Shown piece by piece: positions 12,260 through 23,997 of a stretch of DNA of 64,000 nt. Position 1 is the first letter of the stretch, and the number at the start of each line of letters is the position of its first letter. Position numbers and translations under genes: made by a program. The DNA is from Vombatus ursinus (taxonomy: Eukaryota; Chordata; Mammalia; Diprotodontia; Vombatidae), in the NCBI RefSeq assembly GCF_900497805.2, contig NW_020953951.1, positions 1,759,190-1,823,189 on the forward strand, read 5' to 3'. The notes under the pieces were generated by a model, which was given only the letters and a program-made list of their open reading frames with translations, did not search any database and was not told the origin of the DNA.

Positions 12260-12960
12260 TGAGTTCATTTTCCCATTATATTAGATAAGTGGTGAAAGGA
12301 CACGAACAGTTTTCAAAGAGTTAGTAAACTGTACCAATCATATGAAAGATTGCTCCAGATAACCAATAATAAGAGAAATGAAAAAAATTAAATACCTCTG
12401 AGGTTTCACCTACACCCAGCAAACTAGCAAATATAAGAGACAGAAATAGCTTTGAAGGGGTTGCCAGAAAATGACCCTAATAAACTGATGGTGGAGCTGT
12501 GAATTGTCCAACTATTCTAGAAATCAATTTGGGGTTATGCAAGAAAAGTGATTAAACTGTTCATAGCCTTTGACCCAGAAACCTCAGTGCTGGGCATGTA
12601 CACCAAGGAGCACAAAGCTAAAAGAAAGATCCCAAACATATCAGAATTTTCATAGCAGCTCTCTTTGCTGTAGCAAAATATTGGTTGGAGAGTAACTGAA
12701 CAAATTATGGAATCTTATCTTTAGGAATAACAAATATGAGAAATTCAGAAAAACATGAAAAGACTTGTGTGAACTAATGTATAGTGAAGTAAGTTGAACC
12801 AGGAAAATAATACACACAATACCTACAATAATGTGAACAGACACTATGTGGGGTTATAATACTTTGTCACTGAGGAGGGTTCATTTTTGTGGGAAGGTTG
12901 AAATGACTGATGCAAAGATAAAACTCATCAATTATAAATTTTTAAAAGAAGATATAATTC
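12260..12960 (+). mobile_element. L1 LINE 3' end
   Basis: Decayed L1 ORF2 C-terminus: GACCCAGAAACCTCAGTGCT, then codons resembling LNKLWNLIF after a stop, and a 3' UTR. It lies immediately upstream of the gene A promoter. Confidence 0.75.
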
Positions 12961-13817
12961 AAGATTAAGAAATGAAAGAAGCCAAAGACTTGCAGACTCA
13001 CTACTCATAAGCTTCATGACCATACATCCAGAATACTATTTGAGACTGATGAAGGAGATGAAAATGGCAAACACCAAACAACATCCTAAGAAAAGTTACC
13101 TATGAGGTAGTAATTTAGGAATCAGCTATTTGTTTTTGGTCAGACCTAACCAGTTGGAACAACCAACTGGAACCAGTTGGAACAAAAGAGAAAATCAAAC
13201 CAAACGTAGAAAAAGGATAATGATAAGACTTTGTACAGTTTTAACAGCTTTAGTTTGATCTATTCAAAGAAGGTGTTGACTCTAAAAAGTGGTCAGTGAA
13301 TATGGGTAAAGATATCCACTTACTTATTTCCATTTCTTATAATAATTTAACTTACAGTCACATTAGTGAGGAGGACAAGAGGGCCTAGAAAGTATCTCAG
13401 GCACTACAGACTTGGAAAAGTTAAAAAAAAAAAATGGAATGACACCTCCCCGCCTCGCCCAAGCATGAAGGAGGGAGGGAATGACTACAGAGGGTCCATG
13501 TGCTGGGGAACATGTCAATTTCTCAACTCTCCTAAGTGTGGACAAGGAAGAGAAAGGCAGATGGAGTCAATCAGTCAGTCAACTATCATTTAAAGGACAA
13601 ATGCATTTGCAAAATATTAGGAGAAAGATGCAGATTATAAATAGAATCCAATCGTAAAAAAGCAAACATCATTAATGCCCAAACTTGGCCTGGAATGTAA
13701 GGTCCTTGCAAGTAAGGAATGTTTTGTTCATTGTATTTGAATCCCCATTGCCTAACATAGTTTCTGATACATAGTAGTTTAATTTATTTGTTGATTGATT
13801 AGTAAAGAAATGAGTAA
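12961..13817. other. Between gene A promoter and gene B fingers, mostly featureless
   Basis: No gene seen. A stretch near 13140-13190 repeats CCAGTTGGAACA two to three times. An A-run lies at 13424-13434. Confidence 0.35.
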
Positions 13818-13872
13818 GGGGCAGCTAGGTGGTGCAGCTGATAGAGTACTGGCATTGGAGTCAGGAGAACCA
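13818..13872 (+). mobile_element. MAR1/WSINE SINE head, tail replaced by microsatellite
   Basis: GGGCAGCTAGGTGGTGCAGC to GGAGTCAGGAGAACC is the tRNA-derived head; the SINE body then stops at a GGAA/GAAA repeat. Confidence 0.8.
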
Positions 13873-14091
13873 GAGAAGGAAGGAAGGAAGGAAGGAAGGA
13901 AGAGAGAGAGAGAAAGAGACAGAGAAAGAGACAGAGAGAGGAAGGAAGGAAGGAAGGAAGGAAGGAAGGAAGGAAGGAAGAAAGGAGGGAAGGAAGAAAG
14001 GAAGGAGGGAAGAAAAAAGGAAGGAAAAAAGAAAGGAAGGAAGGAAAGAAGAAAGAAAAAGAAAGAAAGAAAGAAAGAAANNNNNNNNNNA

Positions 14092-14135
<44 letters not shown>

Positions 14136-14143
14136 AAAAGACA
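13873..14143 (+). repeat. GGAA/GAAA microsatellite with assembly gap
   Basis: A purine-only tract of GGAA, AGAG and GAAA units, interrupted by ten Ns at 14081-14090. The true length is unknown. All long open frames here are composition artefacts. Confidence 0.97.
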
Positions 14144-15277
14144 CATCATAGGTATGGAATGTTGCAAACATTTTCAGACCAGGTTGCTGTGTAGATTGGT
14201 TTTCCTTTGTTATAAGGGAAGGTTCACTGTGTTAGGGGTGGTGGTAGTCAATATAACCAAACTGTGGTATAAAGAAAAGATACCAATAAAGCTTATTTTA
14301 AAAGTATCATTTTTACATATATTTAAAATAAATTTTTATTTAAATTTTTATATTGTCTTTTCTTTTTACATCACCTACATTTCCCACTGTCTCTTTCTCT
14401 CTGCCCCTTCCAGAAAGCCATCTTTTATAATAAAGAATTTTTTTAAAAAGGAAAAAAATTAGCCACACTAACCAACATATCAAAAAAGAAGTCAGATTTA
14501 TATGTATGCAATATTCTACAACGATGGTCCCCCACCTTTCCAAAGAAAGAGAGGAAGATACCTTATTATATCTCTTCCTTGGGACCAAGGATGATCACTA
14601 TATTTTTGCAGTAATTTTGCGGTTGTTCTTTTCATTTACATTACTGTGGTTATTGTACATATTGTTTTCCTGGTTCAGCTCACTTCACTTTGTATCAAAT
14701 CAGTCTTCCCATGATTCTCTGTATTAATTATATCCATCATTTGTATATTCACTTACTACAATACACTTAACCATTCCCCAATCAATGGGCATCTAATTTG
14801 TTTCCAGTTCTTTGATACCACAAAAAGTGTTGCTGTAAAGATATTGGTGCATAAGGGACCATCAATTTTGTCACCGACTTCTGGAGCAGGGGGAGACAGG
14901 AGGAACAGGTATATTCCTAGGAGTCACTGGGTCAAAGGCCATGTATATTTTAGTCACTTTTTTTGTTTAACACCAAATTGCTTTCCAGAAGGTTTGACCA
15001 AATTTAAAGATATAGCAATGTGACAGTATCATGTCTGTCTTTGCGTAGCCCCTTGAATGTTTAGTTTCTCTTGTCATCTTTGTCAGTTTGATCATTGTGA
15101 GGTGAAAACTTCAAGGTTTTTTAAAATCTGTGTTCCTTTTATTAGTGATTTGGAGTAGTCTTGTCTATAATCATTAATAGTTTGTAATTATTTTGAGGAC
15201 TGTTTGTTCATATCCTTTGACCACTTACCTACTGGGGAATGACCTTTCAGTCCTTAATTTCTAATGGTGTTCATAGA

Positions 15278-15565
15278 GGTGGCTATGTGGTACAGTGGAT
15301 TGAGCACTAGGCCTGGAGTCAGTAGGACCCAAGTTCAAGTCTGGCCTCAGACACTTCTTAACTGTATTACATTGAGCAAGTTATTTTACCTCTGTCTGCT
15401 TTAGTTTCCTCATATACAAAATGGAGATGATGATAATAGCACCTACCTCCCAGAGTTGTGAGGATCAAATGAGATTCCATGTATGTATGTATATAGATAC
15501 ATATATACATATACATAAAACATGTCTTTGCAAAACATAAAATGTTATATAAATGCTAGCTACAA
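15278..15565 (+). mobile_element. MON1/MIR-type SINE with TATG expansion
   Basis: Head GAGGTGGCTATGTGGTACAG, core CTCAGACACTTCTTAACTG, tail TAAATGCTAGC. A TATG/TACA microsatellite has grown inside at 15479-15520. Confidence 0.85.
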
Positions 15566-16778
15566 TATTTTGTACTTCAGATCTTTATTAGACATATCTG
15601 ATAAAAAAATTTTTTCCAATTGATTATTTCTCTTCTTATCTTAGTTGTATTCATTTTGTTCAAACAATGTCTTTTCAATTTCACACAAACAAAATTAACT
15701 ATTATATTTTTTGTAATTGCTTCTGTCTCGTTTAAAGAATTCACCTTCTCTCCACAGTTATGAAAGACTACGGAGAATCTGATTATCTTCTGATTTTTTT
15801 ATGGCATGATCTTTAATATTCAGGTCATGTATTCATGTTGAATTTATTATGGTATATGGTATAACACATTGGTTTAAACCTAATTTCTGCCATATTGTTT
15901 TCCAGTTTCCCAGCAATTTTTGCAAAATAAGTTCTTTCATAAGTAATTCATTTTCAGCTTTATTGAACACTAGGTTATTGCATCTAATTCTTTTTATTCT
16001 TACTTTTCTAGTCTGCTCCAATGATCTACTTATTTTTTAAGTATCAAATGATTTTGAAGATTATTGATTTATAATATAATTTGAGGTCTAGAAGTGCTAT
16101 TCCTCTTTCATTCCTACTTTTTTCATTATTTCCCTTGATATTCCAGATCTTTTCCCCCCTCCATATGAGTTTTATTATCATTTTACAAAGCTCTGTAAAA
16201 TATCCCTTTCATAGTTTAAGTGGGAGAGCACTAAACCTGTAAACTAATTTTAGTAGTATTGTCATTTTTATTACATTGGCACAGTCCTGCCACAAGCACT
16301 GAATATCTCTCTAGTTATTGATTGTTCTTTGTTTCTTGAAGGAGTGGTTCTTAAAAACTATTATCTATACAGGTACTAAATGTGCTTTGGTACAATGACT
16401 CCCAGGTTGTTTTATGCATTTTGTAATTATTTAAATTGGACTTCCATTTTTATTATTGGCTCCCAAATTTTGTTATTGCTACATAGAAATGTTGTCGTTT
16501 TGTGGGGGGCAAGAGGAGTATTTTGGTGTCTACAACTTTACTGAAGCTATTGTTTTACTTTCTTAGCCTATTCTCAAGGATTTTCTGAGTAAACAACCAT
16601 GTTATTTGGAAACAGGGATAGTTTTGTCTCCTCTTTGCCTATTTATGTTTTTAATTTCTTTCTCTTCTTATAGATATTGCTAGCATTTCTAGAGCTGTAT
16701 CAAATGGTGGCAGAAAAAGGAAGCATCCTGACTTTACTCTGGCATTTTGCATATAATGCTAGTTTTTGGGTTTAGATA

Positions 16779-16929
16779 TTTTTTTCCTTGTTAGGCAATT
16801 GTGACTAAGTGACTTGCCCAGGGTCACACAGCTAGTAAGTGTCAAGTGTTTGATCTGAGGCTGGATTTGAACTCAGATCCTCCTGACTTCAGGGCCAGTG
16901 GTTTATCCACTGCGCCACCTAGCTGCCCC
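16779..16929 (-). mobile_element. MAR1/WSINE-type SINE
   Basis: Reverse strand begins GGGGCAGCTAGGTGG. Flanked by GGGTTTAGATA at 16768-16778 and 16930-16940. Confidence 0.93.
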
Positions 16930-17030
16930 GGGTTTAGATACTTTTTAATCACATTTTTAAAAAATATCCTTTTATGCCTATACTTTGTTGAGTTTGTTTT
17001 CTTTCTTTCTTTTTTCTTTTTTTAGTGTAA

Positions 17031-18690
17031 AGGAGTAGTCCTTGAACACTGAAGATGTAATCATAGAAAAGGAGCAGAGATGTTCAATTGTAAAAGATGT
17101 GGTGATCTTAAAAGATATCTCTATGACATAGTAGTGCCTTTAATGAATCAGAAAAAGAACCAATATAAGTAACCTTTAAAAGTCATTTCACTGAATCTAA
17201 AAAGCAAAGCATGGAAATGGAGAAAATAAATCTACAAGAAGTCACATAGAGCTGAAAAGTGTAGGCAGAGGCAATGACCACAAATAAAGGGGTCAGGACT
17301 TAGAGAGAAAGAAAGAGACAGACAGAGACAGAGTCAGAGAGTCAGAGAGAGGGTACTTGGGCCACTCTGACATTCATTGAGTCATAACAGAATTGGTGTT
17401 ACTGAAACCCACTTCCCACCCCAGCTACAGATGACCAAGATGATAACCCTTTACCTCCTTTTTCCCCTTCAGCTTCTTCATGGGAACCTGAAGCCTTTTC
17501 TTTTGGGCATATGGTGGATGTTTGTTTACCTTTATTTTAAATGTTTACTTAGTCAATCAGCATTTATGAAGTGCCTAATATGTGCCAGGCACTATGCTAT
17601 ATCAATATATTTCTATATAAAGAGTGGAGTATATTTATTAGAAGTACAATTGTAGGAAGCATCTCTGAGAGAAACATCCCCAAAGAAGAAATAGAAAGAT
17701 CAAATATTGAGGTGTTTTGCCAGAAGCATTATATCTGACTGGAGACTTATAGCTAACAAAAAGATAGAGACCATTATAGGTTCCTTGTTACTGTTTCCCA
17801 GAGTACAAGAGCATTTATTCTTGAGAAACCCATCTGGGGAAAGTGTCCATAGTAGAGTGAGGGTAAAATAGGAGTGGCTGAAAAACCATGATCACAACAC
17901 TATTTTTTTTTAATATTTAGTATTAGTAAATACTAAATGAATGATGTGCCTTGTCTAAGGCTTTTTTGCATTATTTAATTAATAATAAGAATAGCTAACA
18001 TTTATGAGGCACAGTCCTCCATTGAGAGGTAGGGGACAGAAATGGTATAGATCTAGAGAGAAGGGTTTGTACTAGCTGCTGAAGAGAGCATGATCATCAA
18101 TCAGGAAGAAATAAAAAGATTGTAGTGAGGACCCAATTGAGATTAGATAAACAGTTTCTAGTGAAACCAGTTGGTACAGTTGTTTTACTTTCTCCAGAAG
18201 AATTCTTAAGTTCCTGAGTAAGAATAGTAACAGTAGATAATGAGGGAAACATAGGGTTGGGAGTTTGGCAAAGCAGAACTGGTAATCAAGCAAGATGGGA
18301 AGGAAGTCCAGGGTAGCTAATAATGTATAGTTGTACTCATCAAGACTTTGAAAAGAAGGAAGTGAGGCAAGAGGAGAACAGGTAGGAGTATAGGAACTGG
18401 AAGCTATAGTGAGAAAAAAGAATAGATTTAGAAGGCAGAATGAGATATTGATAAAGAAAAGGTTGTGGTCAAGGAACAGAGTATACTAGAAAAATGGGGG
18501 AGGGGGAAGAGAGAATCCCACCATAAAAAAACAATTATGGTGATAAGAATGCTCAAGACACAAACCTTGAAGAAGAGAATGACTCCTAAACCTTACATGC
18601 AAGGCCTCAAAGAAAGACACAGCTTAGGCACAACTAGAAATCCTGGAAGAGAAAGTTTTTTTTTTAAGAGTTCAAAGGGTTTTTTTTTTT
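17031..18690. other. Intergenic stretch, one L2 crumb, otherwise unassigned
   Basis: An L2/MIR tail fragment lies at 17545-17605 (CATTTATGAAGTGCCTAATA). A GACAGA/AGAG-rich tract lies at 17300-17350. The rest has no gene or clear repeat by eye. Confidence 0.4.
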
Positions 18691-20420
18691 AATAAATGAA
18701 ATAAGAGCGCTAAAGGAAAAAAATATAGAATTGATAAGGGAATTAACAGTTTGGTACAAGAGGTACAAAACCTTACCCAAGCAAAAAAACTCCCTGAAAA
18801 TTAGAATGAACCAAACAGAAAACAGTGACTTCATGACACAATGAGAAAAATTAAAATAAAGTCAAGTAACTGAAAAGGTCAAAGAAACTATAAGATATCT
18901 CATAGCAAAAACAACTAACCAAGAAAACAGATTGAGATATAATTTAAGAATCACTGGAACACCTGAAAGTCATGACTGAAAAAGGGCCTACACATCTTGT
19001 ATCCTTACAGGTTCTGAGCGTACTTTGGAAGATTGACAATAAAGGAAATTATAAAAGAAAAGTGCCCAGACGTCTTAGAACCTGAGGGCAAAGTATAAAT
19101 AGGAAAAAAAAAAAATTGGTCACTTCCTGAAACTCCAAAATGAAAACTCCCAAGAACATCATAGTCAAAATCCAGAGTTTCCAAGTCAAAGAAAAAAAAA
19201 TACTGCAAGCACACAGAAAGAATTTAAGTACTTAAAAGTCAGTCAGGATCACATGTGATTTAGCAGCCACCACTAAAAAGAAGCAGAGAGCTTGTGATAT
19301 GATAATCAAGAATGCAAAAATTCTAGGCTTACAATCAAGAATAATTTATCCTGTACAACTGAGTATAATCCTTCAAGTTGAAAAATGGATCTGTAGTGAA
19401 ATAGAGGACTTCCAAGTACTTCAGATAAAAAGACAAAGCTGCATAAAAATTCAGAAGTTCAAACACAGGAGTCAAGAGAAATATAAAATGGTAAATATTA
19501 ACAATAATAAGGTACAAACAAGGATAAACTGTTTATTTTCTCCTATGGAGAGATGATAAATGTGTAAACCTTCAACCCTATTATCGTCAAGGGGCATAAA
19601 GAGAGTCTAATTAGACAGAGGGACTGAAAGTGATTTTGTTATATCTTGATGATCTTAAGAAAAGAATGGAGAGGGAAGGGGAGAGAAGAGGAATACACCT
19701 GAACCTCACTCTCATTTGAACTGGTCAAAAGAAGGAAGAAAAATACACCGCCCCCCCCCCCCGCCTCCACACACACACATATACACACATCTGGGTGCAG
19801 AAATACATTTCACTCATAAAGAAACAGGAAGGAAAGGAGAGAAGAAAGAAGGATAAAGTAAAAGAAGGGTAGATTAAGGAAGGGATTAATCTAAGCAAAA
19901 CAATCTCTAGGGATATATGAAAACATAGCAGCTCTTTTCACAGTAGCAAAGAATTGGGAACTGAAAGAAGCGCATATCAAGTGAGGAATGGCTGAACAAA
20001 TTATAATATATGAATGTAATGGAATAGTATTGTGCTATAAGAAATGATGAAAAGAATAATTTCAAAGCAACCTGGGGAGATTTGCACGAACACATGTAAA
20101 GTGAAATGAGCAGAAGCAGGAGAACGATTTATACCAAGACAACAATATAGTAAAGGCAACTTTGAAAGACGTTGGAACTCTGATCAGAATAATGACCAAC
20201 CATGATTCCAGAGGAGTAATGATGAAACATGCTACCCACCTCCTGATTGAGAGGTGTGGGGCTCAGAGAGTGCAGAGGGATGCTTTTTAAAAAAAAATAT
20301 GGTCAATGGGGTTTTACTTTTCTTTCTTATTAGTGGGGGAGGGAAGGAGAAATGAAAGGGAAGGAAGATAGATTTTCATTGATTGGGGAAAATTTTAATT
20401 TTACAAAAATGAACATGGAG
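18691..20420 (+). mobile_element. HAL1-like (half-L1) element
   Basis: The 5' part resembles L1 ORF1: Gln/Glu-rich coiled-coil-like codons, then codons for NRLRYNLRITGTPE near 18925-18970, and an ORF1 C-terminal region to about 19450. Only about 350 bases later comes the L1 ORF2 C-terminal end (GAATGGCTGAACAAATTATA at 19986) and 3' UTR. The reverse-transcriptase body is missing. This matches the HAL1 layout, though an internally deleted L1 is possible. Confidence 0.55.
19745..19795. repeat. C-run followed by CA repeat
   Basis: CCGCCCCCCCCCCCCCG followed by CACACACACATATACACAC. Confidence 0.9.
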
Positions 20421-21629
20421 AATTATTGTGGATCCTTAGTGTCTCTGCTTCTAGCTGGGGAGTCAGGATCTTTCATAGTTCTGAAGAAAAATAAAGAAGC
20501 TTCATCCTAAAATGGCACAGAAAGAGGCAAATCCAGCTTACATGTATCACAACTCATCTCCCAGTCTCTGAGTACCTGGACCCTACTTCCAAGTAACTTA
20601 AATGGGAGACAGTGGGGAAAGGACTGGATATGGAGTCAGAATATTTGAGTCAGACATTTACTACCTGTGTGACTTTGGGTAAACCTTCTGGGGCTTGGCT
20701 TCTTCATCTGTAAAATGAGAGGTTTGACCAGATGAACTTAAAGGTTTATTCGAGCTTTAAATATATGATGCTGTGAGGAACATAAGAAGGGTGTACATTC
20801 TAAGCAAAATTTTGAGAATGTGGGGCATACTTCCAGGAAACAAAGGTGCAGCCAGAAGCCTTCAAAGCAGCTCTCCTACCTGCAAGTCTGAATCAATTAT
20901 GTCCTCGTTCCCTCCTCCAGAGAATTCCCTGTCAACAGCTTATTCCCAGGTACTTCACCCTCCCCAGTAATCTTAAGGTCTCTGGGGAATAAATGAAAAG
21001 TAGCTCTTTACCACAGAAAATCTGGACGATTCTACCCTACAAGATCTTAAGCAAGTTTATAACAGATTTACTGAATGCAGTGTAAGAACCACTTTATATA
21101 AGCAATTTCATTGACCCTTAAATGAGAGGTCATGTATTGCCTTAGCAGCAGTTCTCTTCCTCTCATTTCAGCACCCAAAAGATGTTCCAGTTTTGGTCCC
21201 CAGGAAAGCCTGAACCCTTCCAAATATCTGTCATTCACATGCATGGAAAAAAATTTATCTTTTTTATTGGTATATATCTTCTAAAGGGGCTGTTCCACAA
21301 ATGACTAGTTGTCTAATAAAAACTTTGAGCAATCTGACCCACTAACCAGAAAGTGGTCTGTATTCTACAATACATTCACTCGGTATTCATCTTGTGTTCC
21401 ATTAGCTAGAAAGCTGCATATAGGTCTTATCTCCCTTATTAGACTATAAGCTACCCAAGAGCAGAAACTATACATAATTCACCTCTGCATCCCCCAGAGT
21501 GCTGAGATTACACATAGCTATTTGTCAAATGAATGAAGAAACTGAAGAAAAGAGACAGAACCCCACAAGGGCAAGACAGCACCAAAGGGAAGGTTTTAAC
21601 GAGTCTGTACTAAAGGTAACCTTAGTAGA
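20421..21629. other. Intergenic stretch with MIR and L2 crumbs
   Basis: MIR-class SINE at about 20620-20775 (plus). L2 tail-like sequence at 21420-21545 (GACTATAAGCTACCCAAGAG). No gene seen. Confidence 0.5.
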
Positions 21630-21800
21630 AAAAATCCTGGACTTTGAAGTCAGGAGTTCTGAATCTTATCTCAGCTCTTCTAGTTACATAATTGTGTGAC
21701 TACGATCAAGGCAAAGAATACAAAAATGTCGGAGCTGATGGGGGCCTAGGGACATCAGCCAAATCTAAGTCTCTTGACCTCTCTAAGCCATAGTTTGCTC
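21630..21800 (+). mobile_element. MIR-class SINE, old
   Basis: GGACTTTGAAGTCAGGAGTTC, TTGTGTGACTACGATCAAGGC and CTCATCTATTAAAA follow the MIR order. Confidence 0.55.
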
Positions 21801-22309
21801 ATCTATTAAAAAAAAAAAGAATAAAGGTGCTTGAACTCCTTGTTTTACAGGGCTGTAAAGGAATACCTTGGGTGTTCCTTAAAGTATTAGAAAGATAGGA
21901 GTTGCCCTTCATGCTTTTGCTGAGGCTGGCCCTGCTTACTTTACCTGGAAAATGGAAGCTCTTCAAGCAGGTATATTTCGGACATGTTCAGGTCAGCGAT
22001 GTCATTTCAGCCAGTGTTTTCCCTCAGCCCTTAGCTTCCCATTTGTAAAGTAAATGCTTTGACTGGATGATCACTAAGATAAGAGAGCTCTACTAACAAG
22101 CTAGGAACCTGTGGCTTTTCTTCCTAAATAGGTTCTGCTACCCCCCAGGGAGCGATGAAGGGAAGAAAGAAGGTAGAAAGGAGCCCTGAACTGAGTTCCA
22201 TCTAAAGGAGCTGCATTTCCCTTCACTCTTCCCACCTTAATCATGCCTATAAGCCCTGCCTAGAAAGTCTAATGAAGCTCCCTATAAAACAACACAACTA
22301 AGAAAAAGA

Positions 22310-22610
22310 TTCAGGAGTTTCGGAGAACCAGAAAAATATGAAAGTTGGAAAGGACCTTAAAGAACATTTTCTCCAGCCCATACCTGAATAGGAACTACCA
22401 ATTACACTATCTCAAACAAGCAGGCCTCTAACTTCCTTTTGGAAACCTTGAGCAAAGAGGAACTCACTACCCACCAAGGTACTGTGTTACACGTTTGGAA
22501 GACCCTGACCGTTCTGGAGATTTTACTTGAGCTGAAATTTGAACTTCCTCCTGTTACTCAAAATTCTGCCCTCTAGGGCCATGCAGAGCAAGTCTTAGAG
22601 AAAGGTGAGG
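22310..22610 (-). mobile_element. CR1/L3-type LINE 3' end
   Basis: AGTTGGAAAGGACCTTAAAG, GGAACTCACTACCCACC and TCTGCCCTCTAGGGCCATGC are CR1/L3-like in minus orientation. Confidence 0.6.
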
Positions 22611-23199
22611 AGAAGTGGTAGCTATGAAGTGGTAGGCACTTCACAATCCTTCGGTGGAGTCTGGACATCTCTTTTTAACTGTTAATTCATTATAAAGAGG
22701 AGAAATTAACTCTGTTTCATCTTTAAATGCTACAACTGGGAATAGGAGTCTAGCAAAATACTTAAAATTGGATTAATTCCATAACAGGTAAAAATTCCAT
22801 CGTAACAATAACAATTTTAAATGTAAATATTTTCTCCCCAACAAAACTGTTTTAGTTCCATGCAGGTAGGCCCAGAGTAATAATGCTTTATTAATTTGGT
22901 CAAATTAACAAATTCTAAACAGACATAGTCCTGAGTTGTGAAGACCTTACACTCTTAGAGAGATTCAGCATGTCTGACTAAAACTTTCCTTACAATCATT
23001 GTCTTGTAAGGATTACTAACCATTTCTCAATCTTGATACTTCATCTCCCATCCTTTTTTTTTCCTTTCATCCTGGAGAAATAAACTTTATTAGGCTCCAG
23101 GGGTAGACAATCACAAGTCAGAGGCATTGGTACCTTCTATTCCCTGGGTTTACTTCCTTCCTGGCAGAGGAGAAAGATACAGGCCACTCCCCATGCTTA
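22611..23199. other. Downstream of gene B, no recognised element
   Basis: Could include distal 3' UTR of gene B. A minus-strand AATAAA at 23086-23091 is the only signal. Confidence 0.3.
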
Positions 23200-23920
23200 G
23201 GACAAATTCCCTCCTTATCCTCCCTCACTTCTTTAAATCCTTGCCTTTCTTTAAGGTTTGACTAAGGAGCCTTCTCTCTAGTGAAAACTTCCCTTGATCC
23301 CCTCCAGTTGTAAGTTCCCAATATTTCTTAATATTATCTTGAATATTGTGTGTGTGTTGTATGCCTCCATTCTGGCAGATGAATGTTCATCTCCTTATTT
23401 AGCCAATGCTTTGTTCATTTCAGATACTAATAAATGTTTGTTAAATTGAAGGTCTCATCAGCTATCATGAATTTAATTATCATCTCTATGCAAAGACTCA
23501 TACTCAGCTCTACACATCTAGTCCTAATCTCTACTGAGCACTATTCTTGAATCAATAACTAACTGCCTATTAGACATTTCCAACTAGATGTCCCTTAGGC
23601 ATCTCAAACTTAACATTTGCCAAACAGATCTCAATTATCTTTCCCCACAAACCTATCCCTCCTATAAACTTCTCTATTTCTGTTGAGGATACCACCATTT
23701 TTCCAAATACCCAGGTCTAAAAACCTGTGAGGACTGATTCTTCTCCCTTGCCACCCGTATCTAATTAACTGCCAAGCCCCCCGTCAATCCTACATCCTTA
23801 ACATCTCTCAAATTCATCACCTTCTGAAATTAATATTCACTGGGTGACGACTGGTGAAAAATACACTGAATAAGGGTGACACCAAAGGCTCTGCCATATG
23901 TGTTATATCCATTTAATTTC
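23083..23920 (-). terminator. Candidate poly(A) signals of gene B
   Basis: The nearest candidate downstream of the stop is a variant ATTAAA (minus strand) at 23912-23917, about 80 bases past the stop. A canonical AATAAA lies at 23086-23091, after an L2 segment. Neither can be proven from sequence alone. Confidence 0.25.
23200..23840 (+). mobile_element. Two L2 LINE fragments in tandem
   Basis: An L2 tail ends at ACTAATAAATGTTTGTTAAA (about 23450). A second L2 piece follows (GCATCTCAAACTTAACATTTG, AATACCCAGGTCTAAAAACC). Both are antisense to gene B, just past its stop. Confidence 0.75.
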
Positions 23921-23997
23921 CTCTCCTATAGGAATGCTCTGCTTTTGAATGTGTAAGCTTCAATTAAAAGTATTTCTACATTCATAATCATTTTCTT

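Larger units (their letters stand above)
14290..17030 (-). mobile_element. Long decayed L1, nested with two SINEs
   Basis: Minus-strand L1 from the 3' UTR (14290-14500) through ORF2-derived sequence: TCCCCAATCAATGGGCATC at 14777 and TTTCTGCCATATTGTTTTCC at 15883 keep the L1 order. It is interrupted by a MON1/MIR SINE (15278-15565) and a MAR1 SINE (16779-16929). Many stops; no usable frame. Confidence 0.75.

Noticed and set aside
13779-14194. Several open frames over 115 codons on both strands
   Set aside because: They consist of Lys/Glu/Arg or Ser/Phe/Leu runs encoded by the GGAA/GAAA microsatellite and span an N gap.
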